Source: an uncultured Muribaculaceae bacterium
GTDB lineage: Bacteria; Bacteroidota; Bacteroidia; Bacteroidales; Muribaculaceae
Reading direction: 5' to 3'
Assembly: GCA_910587915.1 (NCBI GenBank)
Contig: CAJUOB010000016.1
Span: 1 to 60,741 of the forward strand
Length of the DNA stretch: 60,741 bases
Made by a program: the position numbers and the translations under genes. Position 1 is the stretch's first letter, and each line of letters begins with the position of its first letter. Under the pieces are notes generated by a model. The model was not told where the DNA came from and made no database searches. It saw only the letters and a program-made list of their open reading frames with translations. This document shows, in pieces, positions 33,622 through 42,377 of the stretch.

Positions 33622-34994
33622 TCTTCGGTGGGTTGTGTGTGGCAAGCGGTGGCGCAGGTGCTGCAGTCGGCCGAGGCTCCCGATAGTCGCTTTTCGACCA
33701 GTATGTGCAGTCTCTGTCGGAGCACTTCGAACGATATGTTGTCGATCACATCGACCATGAATGCCTGTGTGAGCATGCGCTTGGCTTCATCGCGGGGTAT
33801 GCCGCGGGTCTGCATGTAGAATAGTGCGCGCTCGTCGAGCTGTCCGGTGGTAGCTCCGTGGCTGCACTTCACTTCATCGCAGTATATCTCGAGCTGTGGC
33901 GATGCTTCCATGCGTGCGTCGGCCGACTCGAGGATATTGCGGTTGGTCTGTGCGGCGTCGGTGTATCGGGCGGCTTCATCGACTATGATGCGTCCGCCGA
34001 ATGCTCCGCGTGCATTGTCGTAGAGTGCGTTCTTGAACAGCTGGCGGCTTGTGCAGTGCTCGGCGTTATGGCGTAGGACGACATTGTTCGAGCATACTTG
34101 CTCGCCCGATATTATGGCGAGTCCGCTGAGCGATGTATAGGCTCCGTTGCCGTCAACGCGGATGTCGAATTCATTGCGTGTAGTGCCGCCGCTGAGGTAA
34201 TCGGAGTTTACGGTGAGGCGCGAGTCGCGTTGCTGGACGGCGCGAAGTGTGGATAGACGGTGTGTGGCGGCCGATGATTCCTCTATGTCGTAGAATTCTA
34301 CGTCGGCACCGGCGTCGACGCGTATCTGAATCTGCTGCAGAGAGAGGTGTGCGGTGGCGGGCGACTGGGTGTGGTCGCAGAGCAGCACGCGCACTTTCGC
34401 ACCTTCGCATGCGTGGATGAGCACACGGCGTGGCGTGAGCATGGCTACCGGAGAGTTGAAGATATTCACGATCTGCACGGCTTTCTCCACTTCGGTGTGG
34501 GGTGCCACGCGGATATACACGCCATCGGTAGTCAGGGCGTCGGCCACGGCATCGGCCACCGATGCACCTGTGTCGGAGAGCATGGCGGCTGCATCGTCGG
34601 TGAATTGAGCCGGGATGTCGCGCAGGCTGCACACGGTAAGTCCGTCGGGCATATTGCGGAGGAGTGTGTCGGTGGGGCGGAAGATGTCGTTTACTACCAC
34701 AGCCAGAAGGCTGTTGAGCTGGGGCACGCCGCAGCGGAACGACGCTGCCACATCGGCCTGCATGGGCACGCGGGCGATGTTGACTCCATAGTCGGGAGCA
34801 AGAAGCGTGTCGAGGCGGCATGCGTTTATCTCGCCGGCAGCAGGACGGTAGGCTGCCGCGAGGGCCTCAAGACGGTTGGCCCCGGCCGCATTGAGATCGC
34901 CAAGGAGCGCAGGGCGTCCTTTGGCGAGCACATCGGCATTGGAGCGCGCCAGATCGAGGTATTGGGCGAAAGCGCCTGAATCAGAGCTACTCAT
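33618..34994 (-). CDS. sufD: Fe-S assembly protein SufD
   Basis: Scaffold subunit that pairs with SufB and SufC. The 458-residue protein has the weakly conserved N-terminal region and the conserved beta-helix core of SufB/SufD proteins, including SDYLSGGTTRNEFDIRVDG near residues 261-280 and a C-terminal SHGATTGQLDERALFYMQTRGI stretch with the invariant His. It overlaps sufC by 8 bases and sufS by 4. Confidence 0.93.
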   Translation of the reverse strand: MSSSDSGAFAQYLDLARSNADVLAKGRPALLGDLNAAGANRLEALAAAYRPAAGEINACRLDTLLAPDYGVNIARVPMQADVAASFRCGVPQLNSLLAVVVNDIFRPTDTLLRNMPDGLTVCSLRDIPAQFTDDAAAMLSDTGASVADAVADALTTDGVYIRVAPHTEVEKAVQIVNIFNSPVAMLTPRRVLIHACEGAKVRVLLCDHTQSPATAHLSLQQIQIRVDAGADVEFYDIEESSAATHRLSTLRAVQQRDSRLTVNSDYLSGGTTRNEFDIRVDGNGAYTSLSGLAIISGEQVCSNNVVLRHNAEHCTSRQLFKNALYDNARGAFGGRIIVDEAARYTDAAQTNRNILESADARMEASPQLEIYCDEVKCSHGATTGQLDERALFYMQTRGIPRDEAKRMLTQAFMVDVIDNISFEVLRQRLHILVEKRLSGASADCSTCATACHTQPTEE

Positions 34995-35751
34995 TGTCTA
35001 CCTCCTGTTTAATCCAGTCGTAGCCCTTTTCCTCGAGTTCGAGTGCGAGCTCGGGACCGCCGGTGTGCACTATGCGTCCTTTGTAGAGTATATGCACGAA
35101 GTCAGGCTTTATGTAGTCGAGCAGACGCTGGTAGTGTGTGATGACGATAGTGGCGTTGCGGTCGGTCTTTAGTTTATTGACACCGCCGGCAACTATGCGG
35201 AGCGCGTCGATATCGAGGCCACTGTCGGTCTCGTCGAGGATAGCTACCTTGGGTTCGAGCATTGCCATCTGGAAGATTTCATTGCGTTTTTTCTCACCGC
35301 CGGAGAAACCCTCGTTGACCGAGCGCGAGGCGAGTTTGTTGTCGAGCTCCACTACGGCACGTTTCTGGCGCATTACCTTGAGGAACTCGGCTGCGCTCAT
35401 GGGTTCTTCGCCAAGATATTTGCGCTTTGCATTGATGGCGGCACGCATGAAGTTGACCATGGTCACACCCGGAATCTCCACAGGATACTGGAACGACAGG
35501 AACAGACCCTCGTGCGAGCGGTCTTCGGGGCTGAGAGCCAGAAGGTCGGCGCCGCCCAGCGAGGCCGATCCACCGAGCACGGTGAATCGTGGATCGCCGG
35601 CGAGTACTCCCGAGAGAGTGCTCTTTCCCGAACCGTTCGGGCCCATTATGGCGTGGACCTCGCCGGGGTGCACGGTGAGATTTATGCCGCGCAATATTTC
35701 TTTGCCGTCGATGCCGGCACGCAGATTTTCAACTTTAAGTAGATCTTCCAT
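34987..35751 (-). CDS. sufC: Fe-S assembly ATPase SufC
   Basis: ABC-type ATPase that drives the SufBCD scaffold. The 254-residue protein has Walker A GPNGSGKST at about residues 38-46, the SufC-type signature FSGGEKKRNEI, and Walker B VAILDETDSGLD with the family glutamate-to-aspartate context. Position between sufB and sufD with a 31-base gap upstream is standard. Confidence 0.96.
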   Translation of the reverse strand: MEDLLKVENLRAGIDGKEILRGINLTVHPGEVHAIMGPNGSGKSTLSGVLAGDPRFTVLGGSASLGGADLLALSPEDRSHEGLFLSFQYPVEIPGVTMVNFMRAAINAKRKYLGEEPMSAAEFLKVMRQKRAVVELDNKLASRSVNEGFSGGEKKRNEIFQMAMLEPKVAILDETDSGLDIDALRIVAGGVNKLKTDRNATIVITHYQRLLDYIKPDFVHILYKGRIVHTGGPELALELEEKGYDWIKQEVDNE

Positions 35752-35782
35752 ATATCTGGTTGTGTTGTTTTCAATGCTGTTT

Positions 35783-37249
35783 TTATCCTACAGAACCCTC
35801 GAGTGTGATGGCGAGGAGTTTCTGTGCCTCGACGGCAAATTCCATAGGGAGTTTGTTCATCACTTCCTTGGCATATCCGTTGACTATTAGCGCTATGGCT
35901 TCCTCGGTGGGTATGCCTCGCTGGTTGCAGTAGAAAATCTGGTCTTCGGATATTTTCGAGGTGGTAGCCTCGTGCTCGACCACGGCTGAGTTGTTTGCTA
36001 CATCGATTACTGGGAATGTGTGCGCGCCGCATGTGCCGCTGAGCAGCAGCGAGTCGCACTGGGTGTAGTTGCGCACGCCCTCTGCCTGAGGTGCCACTTT
36101 CACCAGGCCACGATAGCTGTTCTGGCTGTGTCCGGCCGATATGCCCTTGCTGACGATTGTCGACGAGGTGTTGGACCCTATGTGAATCATTTTTGTGCCG
36201 GTGTCGGCCTGCTGCCGGTTGTTTGTCACGGCAACGGAGTAGAATTCGCCCACAGAGCCTTCTCCTGCGAGAATGCACGAGGGGTATTTCCATGTAATTG
36301 CCGATCCGGTCTCCACCTGTGTCCACGACAGCTTGGAGTAATCGCCGCGGCAGAGGCCACGTTTGGTCACAAAGTTGTAGACACCGCCACGACCTTCGGC
36401 GTCGCCGGCGTACCAGTTCTGCACGGTCGAATACTTCACTTCGGCACGTTCCTCGACGATAATCTCGACGATAGCCGCATGCAGCTGGTTTTCGTCGCGC
36501 ATAGGAGCGGTGCAGCCTTCGAGATAGCTCACATATGCCTCGTCGTCGGCCACGATGAGTGTGCGTTCGAACTGTCCTGTGCCGGCCGAGTTTATGCGGA
36601 AATAGGTGGACAGCTCCATCGGGCAGCGGACTCCTTTGGGGATATATACGAAGGATCCGTCGGAGAATACCGCCGAGTTGAGGGCGGCATAGAAATTGTC
36701 GCGGTAGCTCACCACTTTGCCGAGATATTTGCGCACGAGGTCGGGATATTCGCGCACGGCTTCACTGAACGAGCAGAACACTATACCCATCTCGGCAAGA
36801 CGCTCGCGGTGTGTGGTGCGTACCGACACGGAGTCGAGCACTGCATCAACGGCCATGCCGGAGAGCGCTTTTTGCTCTTCGAGAGGTATGCCAAGGCGGT
36901 TGAAAGTGTCGAGGAGCTGAGGGTCGACCTCATCGAGGCTCTTTGGGCCTTCTTTTTTCTTGGGTGCGGCGTAGTAGCTTATGGCCTGGAAGTCGATGGG
37001 CGGAATGTCGAGATGTGCCCATGTGGGGGGCTCGAGCGTGAGCCAGTAGCGGAAAGCCTTCAGTCGAAATTCGAGCAGCCATTCCGGTTCTCCCTTGAGT
37101 TGGGATATGCGTCGCACCACATCCTCGTTGAGTCCGGCAGGAATTATGTCGGTGTCGATGTCGGATGTGAATCCATATTTATATTCACCCGATGTAGCGC
37201 GGGCTATTACGTCTTGCCCGTCTTCGGTTTTTTCTTTGGTCTCTTTCAT
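35783..37249 (-). CDS. sufB: Fe-S assembly protein SufB
   Basis: Main scaffold subunit on which clusters form. The 488-residue length is usual. Conserved segments include RCPMELSTYFRINSAGTGQFERT near 200-225, the NWYAGDAEGRGGVYNFVTKRG stretch, and the C-terminal VVEHEATTSKISEDQIFYCNQRGI. It starts 33 bases after the cvpA stop and is the first suf gene in the cvpA-sufBCDS transcript. Confidence 0.97.
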   Translation of the reverse strand: MKETKEKTEDGQDVIARATSGEYKYGFTSDIDTDIIPAGLNEDVVRRISQLKGEPEWLLEFRLKAFRYWLTLEPPTWAHLDIPPIDFQAISYYAAPKKKEGPKSLDEVDPQLLDTFNRLGIPLEEQKALSGMAVDAVLDSVSVRTTHRERLAEMGIVFCSFSEAVREYPDLVRKYLGKVVSYRDNFYAALNSAVFSDGSFVYIPKGVRCPMELSTYFRINSAGTGQFERTLIVADDEAYVSYLEGCTAPMRDENQLHAAIVEIIVEERAEVKYSTVQNWYAGDAEGRGGVYNFVTKRGLCRGDYSKLSWTQVETGSAITWKYPSCILAGEGSVGEFYSVAVTNNRQQADTGTKMIHIGSNTSSTIVSKGISAGHSQNSYRGLVKVAPQAEGVRNYTQCDSLLLSGTCGAHTFPVIDVANNSAVVEHEATTSKISEDQIFYCNQRGIPTEEAIALIVNGYAKEVMNKLPMEFAVEAQKLLAITLEGSVG

Positions 37250-37282
37250 GTCAATGAATAACGGTATACACCACTCCGATGT

Positions 37283-37756
37283 TTAATTGGTGATATATCC
37301 GGCCAGGGCCGGTGCTATTTTTACTGTGGCGGCTCGCCAGGGCTTTGCCGGGTTGCAGAATGCGCCTTTGTCGGACGGGCATACGGCGAAATATACGTTG
37401 AGTACTATACTCGTGATTATGAGCCATTCGGCTATGCGGAACAGAGAGCCGGCAATGCGGTCGAATGGCCGCAGGTGCATGGCTGATACCGCGGCGCCGA
37501 ACAGGCGTGCCAACAGCCATACGCCGAAATATGTGGCAACGAACACAAGGGCATAAACAAGCACGCGCATGGTCGTTTCGTGTTCCGAGCCATGGCTCAC
37601 AAGTGCATCGGCTATGGTGCCGCCGAAGAACCGGCAAACCAGAATAGCGGCCAGAAGAGCCGCGATGGCGCCTATCTGTGCAACGATGCCGCGCAGTGCT
37701 CCTGTGACGGCTGCGATAATGACGATGGCAAGCAGTATAATGTCGGTTAAAGCCAT
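37283..37756 (-). CDS. CvpA-family membrane protein
   Basis: The start at ATG 37756 (MALTDIILLAIVIIAAVTGALRG) gives 157 residues with four hydrophobic segments (about 4-24, 27-45, 65-85, 104-124), the CvpA architecture. CvpA was named for colicin V production in E. coli; its cellular role is unsettled. It is first in the transcript ahead of sufB, an arrangement I read as conserved genomic neighbourhood rather than functional evidence. An upstream frame extension to 37882 crosses the dxs terminator and is rejected. Confidence 0.85.
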   Translation of the reverse strand: MALTDIILLAIVIIAAVTGALRGIVAQIGAIAALLAAILVCRFFGGTIADALVSHGSEHETTMRVLVYALVFVATYFGVWLLARLFGAAVSAMHLRPFDRIAGSLFRIAEWLIITSIVLNVYFAVCPSDKGAFCNPAKPWRAATVKIAPALAGYITN

Positions 37757-37784
37757 AGAAATCAGTTTATCTTCATTCAATCTG

Positions 37785-37792
37785 CAAAAATA
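37785..37792 (-). promoter_or_regulatory. Possible -7 box of the cvpA-suf operon
   Basis: On the minus strand TATTTTTG lies 29 bases before the cvpA ATG. I see no matching -33 box at 19-21 bases, so it may need an activator or be wrong. Confidence 0.4.
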
Positions 37793-37872
37793 CAAAATTC
37801 CTGCCGATTGTCGTGCCCCGATAGAGTGCTTTGTGAAGTAGATGCGCCGGGAGCCGTCCAGAGAGATAAAAA

Positions 37873-37910
37873 AATCGCACATCGGGCAAGTGCGAGCCTG
37901 ATGTGCGATT
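37873..37910 (-). terminator. Intrinsic terminator after dxs
   Basis: A perfect 11-bp outer stem (37873-37883 with 37900-37910) with an inner GGC/GCC pairing is followed on the minus strand by TTTTTTT. Confidence 0.92.
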
Positions 37911-37928
37911 ATATGATATGAGAGACTG

Positions 37929-39692
37929 CTATCTTTCGAGATAAGACAGGGCCGTAGAGGCGATGCCTTCGGGGGTGAGGCATGCCTGTTCGGCCACCTT
38001 GGTAGCGTTGTATTCGTTGAGGAATTCTTTCTTCAACCCGAGGCAGCGTACAGCTACCGGGGCTTCGCCAAGATATGCCGCTACTTTCTGACCATAGCCG
38101 CCATCGAGAATGCCGTCCTCGGCCGTAATTATAATCCGGTACTCGGCGAGAGTGTCGAGTGCGGTGGTGTCGAGTGCGGTGACGTTGCGCGGGTTTATCA
38201 GAGTGGGTTCGTAGCCTTTGGCGCGTAGTATATCGGCCGCTTTTTCGGCTACGGCATACATTGAGCCGACGGCTATTATGGCTACTTGGTCGCCTCCGCG
38301 ACGAATCATGTAGCGAGGCTGGGAATAGTCGGCTATGATTTCGCAGTCGGGATTGGATATGACCGCGCCACCTGGTGTGCGCACGGCTACGGGCCCGGTT
38401 GTCTGGTCGAGAGCCCAGTCGAGCATAGCGGAGTATTCCTCGCTGCAGGTGGGTGTGAGATAGAGGATGTTCGGTATATTGCTTATGAAGGGGATATCGA
38501 AAAATCCGAGATGTGTCTCGTCGGGAATTCCGTAGATGCCTGTGTGGAATATGCACAGGGCTGCAGGAAGATTATTTATGGCCAGATCGTGGCTTAGCTG
38601 GTCGTATGCTCTCTGCAGGAATGTGCCGGCGACACCTACCATAGGCTTCAGCCCGCCTTTAGCCATGCCGGCCGCCATGCCTACAGCCTGTTGCTCGCAT
38701 ATGCCGACGTCGACGAATTGTTTTCTGGCGGCACGTCGGCGCGACGGTGTGAATCCTATAGCCCCCGGGGTGCCGGCGGTGAGGACTGTCACGGTGTGGT
38801 CGGATGCCATGCGGGTGAGCATCTGGCGGGCGAAAATGTCGGTGTAGTCGTCGGCTTCGGGTGTAAGTGGCGCTCCGGTTTCGGGGTCGAATGGCATGCT
38901 CCAGTGGAAACGTTCCTTGTGGGCTTCGGCTACGGGAAGCCCGAGGCCTTTCATGGTGTGGATGTGCACTACCACGGGATGGTTTATGTCCTTTACATCC
39001 TCGAATGCTTTTATGAGTCGAGCGATATCGTTGCCATATTCCACATAGCGGTAGCTATAGCCCATGGCACGGAATATATTTGGCTCGGCGGTGCCGTTTG
39101 TGTGGCGGAGCAGCCGAAGGTCGGCGTAGAGGCCTCCATGGTTTTCGGCTATGCTCATCTCGTTATCGTTGACCACAACAATGAAATTCGTGCCAAGAGT
39201 CGCGCCGAAGTCGAGACCTTCGAGAGCCATTCCACCGCCAAGGGAGCCATCGCCTATCACAGCCACTACATTCTCGTGCGAGCCTGCAAGGTCGCGGGCT
39301 TTCGCGAGACCGGTTGCCAGCGATATGGAAGTAGATGTGTGGCCGATCGAGAAAAGATCGTACTCTGAGTTTTCGTGCGGATCGGTGTAGCCGGTCACAT
39401 CGTCGTAGCGTTCGGCATCGACAAATGCCGGCATACGGCCGGTGAGCATCTTGTGGGTGTAGGCCTGGTGCGAAACGTCGAATACAATCTTATCGGTCGG
39501 AGCATTGAAAACGTAGTGGAGTGCAATCGTGGCTTCAACCATGCCCAGGTTCGGGCCTACATGGCCTCCATGGGCTGCGAGTTTGCGGATCAGCGCCGAC
39601 CGTATGGCGGCGGCTGTTGCGTTGAGTTGGGCGACATCCATCTTTTTGATGTCCTGAGGGGAGTGGATGTCGAGCAGATTTATTGTGTCCAT
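37929..39692 (-). CDS. dxs: 1-deoxy-D-xylulose-5-phosphate synthase, divergent short clade
   Basis: TPP-dependent transketolase-like enzyme condensing pyruvate and glyceraldehyde-3-phosphate to feed isoprenoid, thiamin and pyridoxal pathways. The start at ATG 39692 gives 587 residues; an upstream extension from TTG 39845 runs through a leader hairpin. Signatures are HGGHVGPNLGMVEATIALHYVF near residues 38-58, the TPP motif GDGSLGGGMALEG near 154-166 (canonical enzymes usually read GDGAxTxGxA), VVNDNEMSIAEN and the catalytic Glu in DVGICEQQAVGMAAG. The GSLGGG motif and length resemble the second, divergent DXS-like group seen in Firmicutes and some Bacteroidota, so a canonical copy may exist elsewhere. 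I am sure of the family, less so of the exact reaction. Confidence 0.82.
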   Translation of the reverse strand: MDTINLLDIHSPQDIKKMDVAQLNATAAAIRSALIRKLAAHGGHVGPNLGMVEATIALHYVFNAPTDKIVFDVSHQAYTHKMLTGRMPAFVDAERYDDVTGYTDPHENSEYDLFSIGHTSTSISLATGLAKARDLAGSHENVVAVIGDGSLGGGMALEGLDFGATLGTNFIVVVNDNEMSIAENHGGLYADLRLLRHTNGTAEPNIFRAMGYSYRYVEYGNDIARLIKAFEDVKDINHPVVVHIHTMKGLGLPVAEAHKERFHWSMPFDPETGAPLTPEADDYTDIFARQMLTRMASDHTVTVLTAGTPGAIGFTPSRRRAARKQFVDVGICEQQAVGMAAGMAKGGLKPMVGVAGTFLQRAYDQLSHDLAINNLPAALCIFHTGIYGIPDETHLGFFDIPFISNIPNILYLTPTCSEEYSAMLDWALDQTTGPVAVRTPGGAVISNPDCEIIADYSQPRYMIRRGGDQVAIIAVGSMYAVAEKAADILRAKGYEPTLINPRNVTALDTTALDTLAEYRIIITAEDGILDGGYGQKVAAYLGEAPVAVRCLGLKKEFLNEYNATKVAEQACLTPEGIASTALSYLER

Positions 39693-39803
39693 AAAATTTT
39701 TGAATATGCTAAGTGATATATATAACGTTTGAGAACGCAGAAAGTCAACCACGGTGTGCGGCGTAATATCGGTGAGCAATTGGAATGCTCCAGTAGCCAA
39801 AAA

Positions 39804-39832
39804 TCCCGCAGAGCCTCGCGGCGGCTGCGGGA
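39804..39832 (-). terminator. Intrinsic terminator or attenuator in front of dxs
   Basis: On the minus strand TCCCGCAG (39825-39832) pairs with CTGCGGGA (39804-39811) around a GC-rich 13-base loop and is followed by TTTTT. It lies about 110 bases before the dxs ATG and about 100 bases after the serine hydrolase stop, downstream of a good promoter, so it could end the previous transcript, attenuate dxs, or both. Confidence 0.75.
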
Positions 39833-39864
39833 GTATGGCAAACAATTCCGTAAATTTTCTGATG

Positions 39865-39896
39865 CAAAGTTACGGCACCGTTGACGGGGACGCAAT
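39865..39896 (-). promoter_or_regulatory. Promoter upstream of dxs
   Basis: On the minus strand ATTG (39893-39896), a 20-base spacer and TAACTTTG (39865-39872). The transcript would begin near 39861 and meet the terminator-like hairpin after about 30 bases. Confidence 0.65.
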
Positions 39897-39932
39897 ACCC
39901 TCTTTCGGGTAAAATTGCACAATTGCAGTGTC

Positions 39933-41144
39933 TTATTTGGTTACGAATCCATTTTTACGCAGTATGGTCTCGACTGTTTGTCCCATCTCGAAGCGATCCC
40001 AGTCGGGACGGTTGGAGAAAATGAACAGGAAGACGTCGTCGTCGGGATAGTAGCATTGGTATACCGAAAAACCGCCGTTATAGTTGAGGTGGAACATCTT
40101 GACGATCTTATCGCCTTTCGAATGTACGAAAGTGTCCAGGCCATAGCTTATACCGGGTAGTTTGGTGTATACTTGCGGAGTCATGATCTGAGCCAATGCA
40201 TCTTTGCTGATGATTTTACCGCCGGTGAAGGCCTTGATCCACTTGAAGTAGTCGCGTGCGGTGGTGTATATGCCGCGGTCGGCTCGTGTGGGGAAGAATG
40301 GTGCTTCTCCGAAGTCGTATTCTTCCCATTTCTTGTCTTCGCTCACGAAGCGGTCGGAGTCGTCGGATGCATCGTAGGGGGCGTAGCCATGTGCTTCGTT
40401 GTCGATGGTACTGTCGGGGTCGAAGAGGAATGTCTCGGTAAGGCCGGCCGGCGCGAAGATACTGTCGGTCATATAGGTGGTGTAGCGCATGCCTGAAGAC
40501 TTCGATATCACCCTTGCCAGGAGCATGAAGGGGGGATCCTGGAATCGGAACTTGGTGCCGGGTTCGGATTCGATGCTGTCGAGCGATTCGAAGTATTTTA
40601 TCATTTCACTTTCGCGTCCGTAGAGCATATAGTCGTCGGCGACACTGAATGTTGATTCGTGATGGCGTATGTAGGTGTGCCATTCCTCATTGTTGCGTGG
40701 GCGTGTGTCGGGCAGTCCGGTGGAGTTCGACAGTATGTGGCGTATGGTGACGCGCGAGAATATCGGCGACCGGAATTCAGGGAAAAAATCGGAAATGGGC
40801 TGCTCGAGCGACAGCTTGCCGTCCTGCACAAGTTTCATGATCGCTGCAGTGGTGAAAGCGCGCGTGGCCGCACATATATTTGTGGTTGTGCTGTCGGTGT
40901 AGAGAGCTTCGGTGTCGAGTGTGGCCTGGCCGAATCCATGGCGATAGACCATATCTCCATTTACGGTCATTCCTACAATCGCGCCCGGACCGCCGGCCGG
41001 GAATACAGAAGAAAAGAGAGAGTCGAGTGCGGCTGTCGCTGCCGGGTTTTCGCTATAGTACGATTGTTCGGCATGCTGGTCGCATGAGTGGAAAAGCGTA
41101 CAACCGATTGCAAGAGCTGATATTAAGATGGCTTTCAGTTTCAT
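39933..41144 (-). CDS. Serine beta-lactamase-fold lipoprotein with lost active site
   Basis: The 403-residue protein is a close tandem paralogue of the next gene and belongs to the class C beta-lactamase/esterase superfamily. A lipobox (FHSC, Cys21) anchors it to the membrane. The catalytic SxxK is replaced by Ala92-Ala-Thr-Arg95 and the YxN tyrosine by Phe201 (FRFQD), whereas NGG of the third motif remains. The reading frame is intact and conserved throughout, so this is not a decaying pseudogene in the usual sense; it looks like a pseudoenzyme with a binding or regulatory role. It starts 27 bases after its paralogue. Confidence 0.9.
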   Translation of the reverse strand: MKLKAILISALAIGCTLFHSCDQHAEQSYYSENPAATAALDSLFSSVFPAGGPGAIVGMTVNGDMVYRHGFGQATLDTEALYTDSTTTNICAATRAFTTAAIMKLVQDGKLSLEQPISDFFPEFRSPIFSRVTIRHILSNSTGLPDTRPRNNEEWHTYIRHHESTFSVADDYMLYGRESEMIKYFESLDSIESEPGTKFRFQDPPFMLLARVISKSSGMRYTTYMTDSIFAPAGLTETFLFDPDSTIDNEAHGYAPYDASDDSDRFVSEDKKWEEYDFGEAPFFPTRADRGIYTTARDYFKWIKAFTGGKIISKDALAQIMTPQVYTKLPGISYGLDTFVHSKGDKIVKMFHLNYNGGFSVYQCYYPDDDVFLFIFSNRPDWDRFEMGQTVETILRKNGFVTK

Positions 41145-41171
41145 TTCTTGTTGAGGATGTCCGTTAAATCA

Positions 41172-42377
41172 TCATATCCATTCGGCCTGGCGGAATATCT
41201 TATCGATATTCTTGCCAATCTCAAGCCGATCCCAGTCGGGACGGTTGGAAAAAACGAACATGAATATATTCTGGTCGGGGAAATAGCATTGGTAGATGGA
41301 GAATCCGCCGTTATAGCTCATATGGAAAGCTTTGTAGGGGTAGTCGGGCTTGGATTGCAGAAATACACCGAGCCCATAGCCTATGTTGGGTAGTTTGGTG
41401 GATACTTGCCAGTCGTATCTCTCCGAAATGGAGTCGAAGTTTATGATTTTTCCGCTGTATATGGCCTGCAACCATTTGAAGTAGTCGCGAGCGGTGGTAT
41501 ATATGCCACGGTCGGCACGGGTGGGGAAGAATGCCGCTTCTCCATAGTCGTACTCTTCCCATTTTCCGTCGGAGCTCACGAACTGGTCTTCCTCGCTCAG
41601 GCCGTCGGCCGGCCCATATCCATGAGCCTCGTTGGGTATGATGGAGTCGGGCTCGAAGAATCGGGTTTCGGTGAGGCCCGCAGGAGCAAATATGCTGTCG
41701 GTCATATATTTCTCGAAAGGCATTCCGGATGCTTTTTCGATTACAGTGCTGAGCAGCATGAAGGGGGGATCCTGATAGCGGTACTGTGTGCCGGGCTCCG
41801 TTTCGAGACGGTCGACCGACTCGAAGTATTTTATCATTTCGGGCTCGCGGCCGTAGAGCATGTAGTCGTCGCTTATTCCGAAGGTTGAGTCATGGCGTTT
41901 GATGTAGTTCGCCCATTGGTCGGGATTGCGGGGACGCTTGTCGGGTAGGCCGGTTGTGTGGGAGAGTATGTGGCGTATTGTTATATGGCTGAAAACGGGA
42001 GCATTGAAATTCGGAAAAAATTCGTCGATGCTCTGGTCGAGGGATAGCTTGCCTTGTTCGACGAGTTTCATCACTGCTGTGGTGGTGAAAGATTTCGTGG
42101 CCGAGCATATGTTGGTCGACGTGCTGTCGGTGTATGGTGCTCCGGTATCGAGGCGTGCGAGCCCGAAGCCTTTGACATATGCCGGCTTGCCGTCGATGCA
42201 TATTCCCACGATGGCCCCCGGTTCGTTGGGGCTGAACAGGGATTCGAACAATGAATCGATAGGTGCCGCTACTTCGCATAGTGCATCATCGTGCTGCGAC
42301 GATTGTGTTTTAGAACAAGAACTTACGACTGCCGGAATGATGGCAGCGGCAAGCAAGAATAACGGCTTAAATCTCAT
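41172..42377 (-). CDS. Serine hydrolase lipoprotein, beta-lactamase/class C fold
   Basis: The 401-residue protein has a lipobox (VSSC, Cys21) and the serine hydrolase triad of motifs: Ser92-Ala-Thr-Lys95 (SxxK), Tyr201-Gln-Asp203 in the YxN position, and HMSYNGG near residue 355 in the KTG/HxG position. Predicted to act on envelope substrates such as peptidoglycan or esters from the periplasmic side; beta-lactamase activity is not implied. It overlaps the preceding glycosyltransferase by ATGA and is followed by a paralogue lacking the catalytic residues. Confidence 0.88.
   Translation of the reverse strand: MRFKPLFLLAAAIIPAVVSSCSKTQSSQHDDALCEVAAPIDSLFESLFSPNEPGAIVGICIDGKPAYVKGFGLARLDTGAPYTDSTSTNICSATKSFTTTAVMKLVEQGKLSLDQSIDEFFPNFNAPVFSHITIRHILSHTTGLPDKRPRNPDQWANYIKRHDSTFGISDDYMLYGREPEMIKYFESVDRLETEPGTQYRYQDPPFMLLSTVIEKASGMPFEKYMTDSIFAPAGLTETRFFEPDSIIPNEAHGYGPADGLSEEDQFVSSDGKWEEYDYGEAAFFPTRADRGIYTTARDYFKWLQAIYSGKIINFDSISERYDWQVSTKLPNIGYGLGVFLQSKPDYPYKAFHMSYNGGFSIYQCYFPDQNIFMFVFSNRPDWDRLEIGKNIDKIFRQAEWI

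Noticed and set aside
39693..39845. N-terminal extension of dxs from a TTG codon
   Set aside because: It is open in frame but reads through a terminator-like hairpin, is not family-like, and the ATG at 39692 gives the family start.
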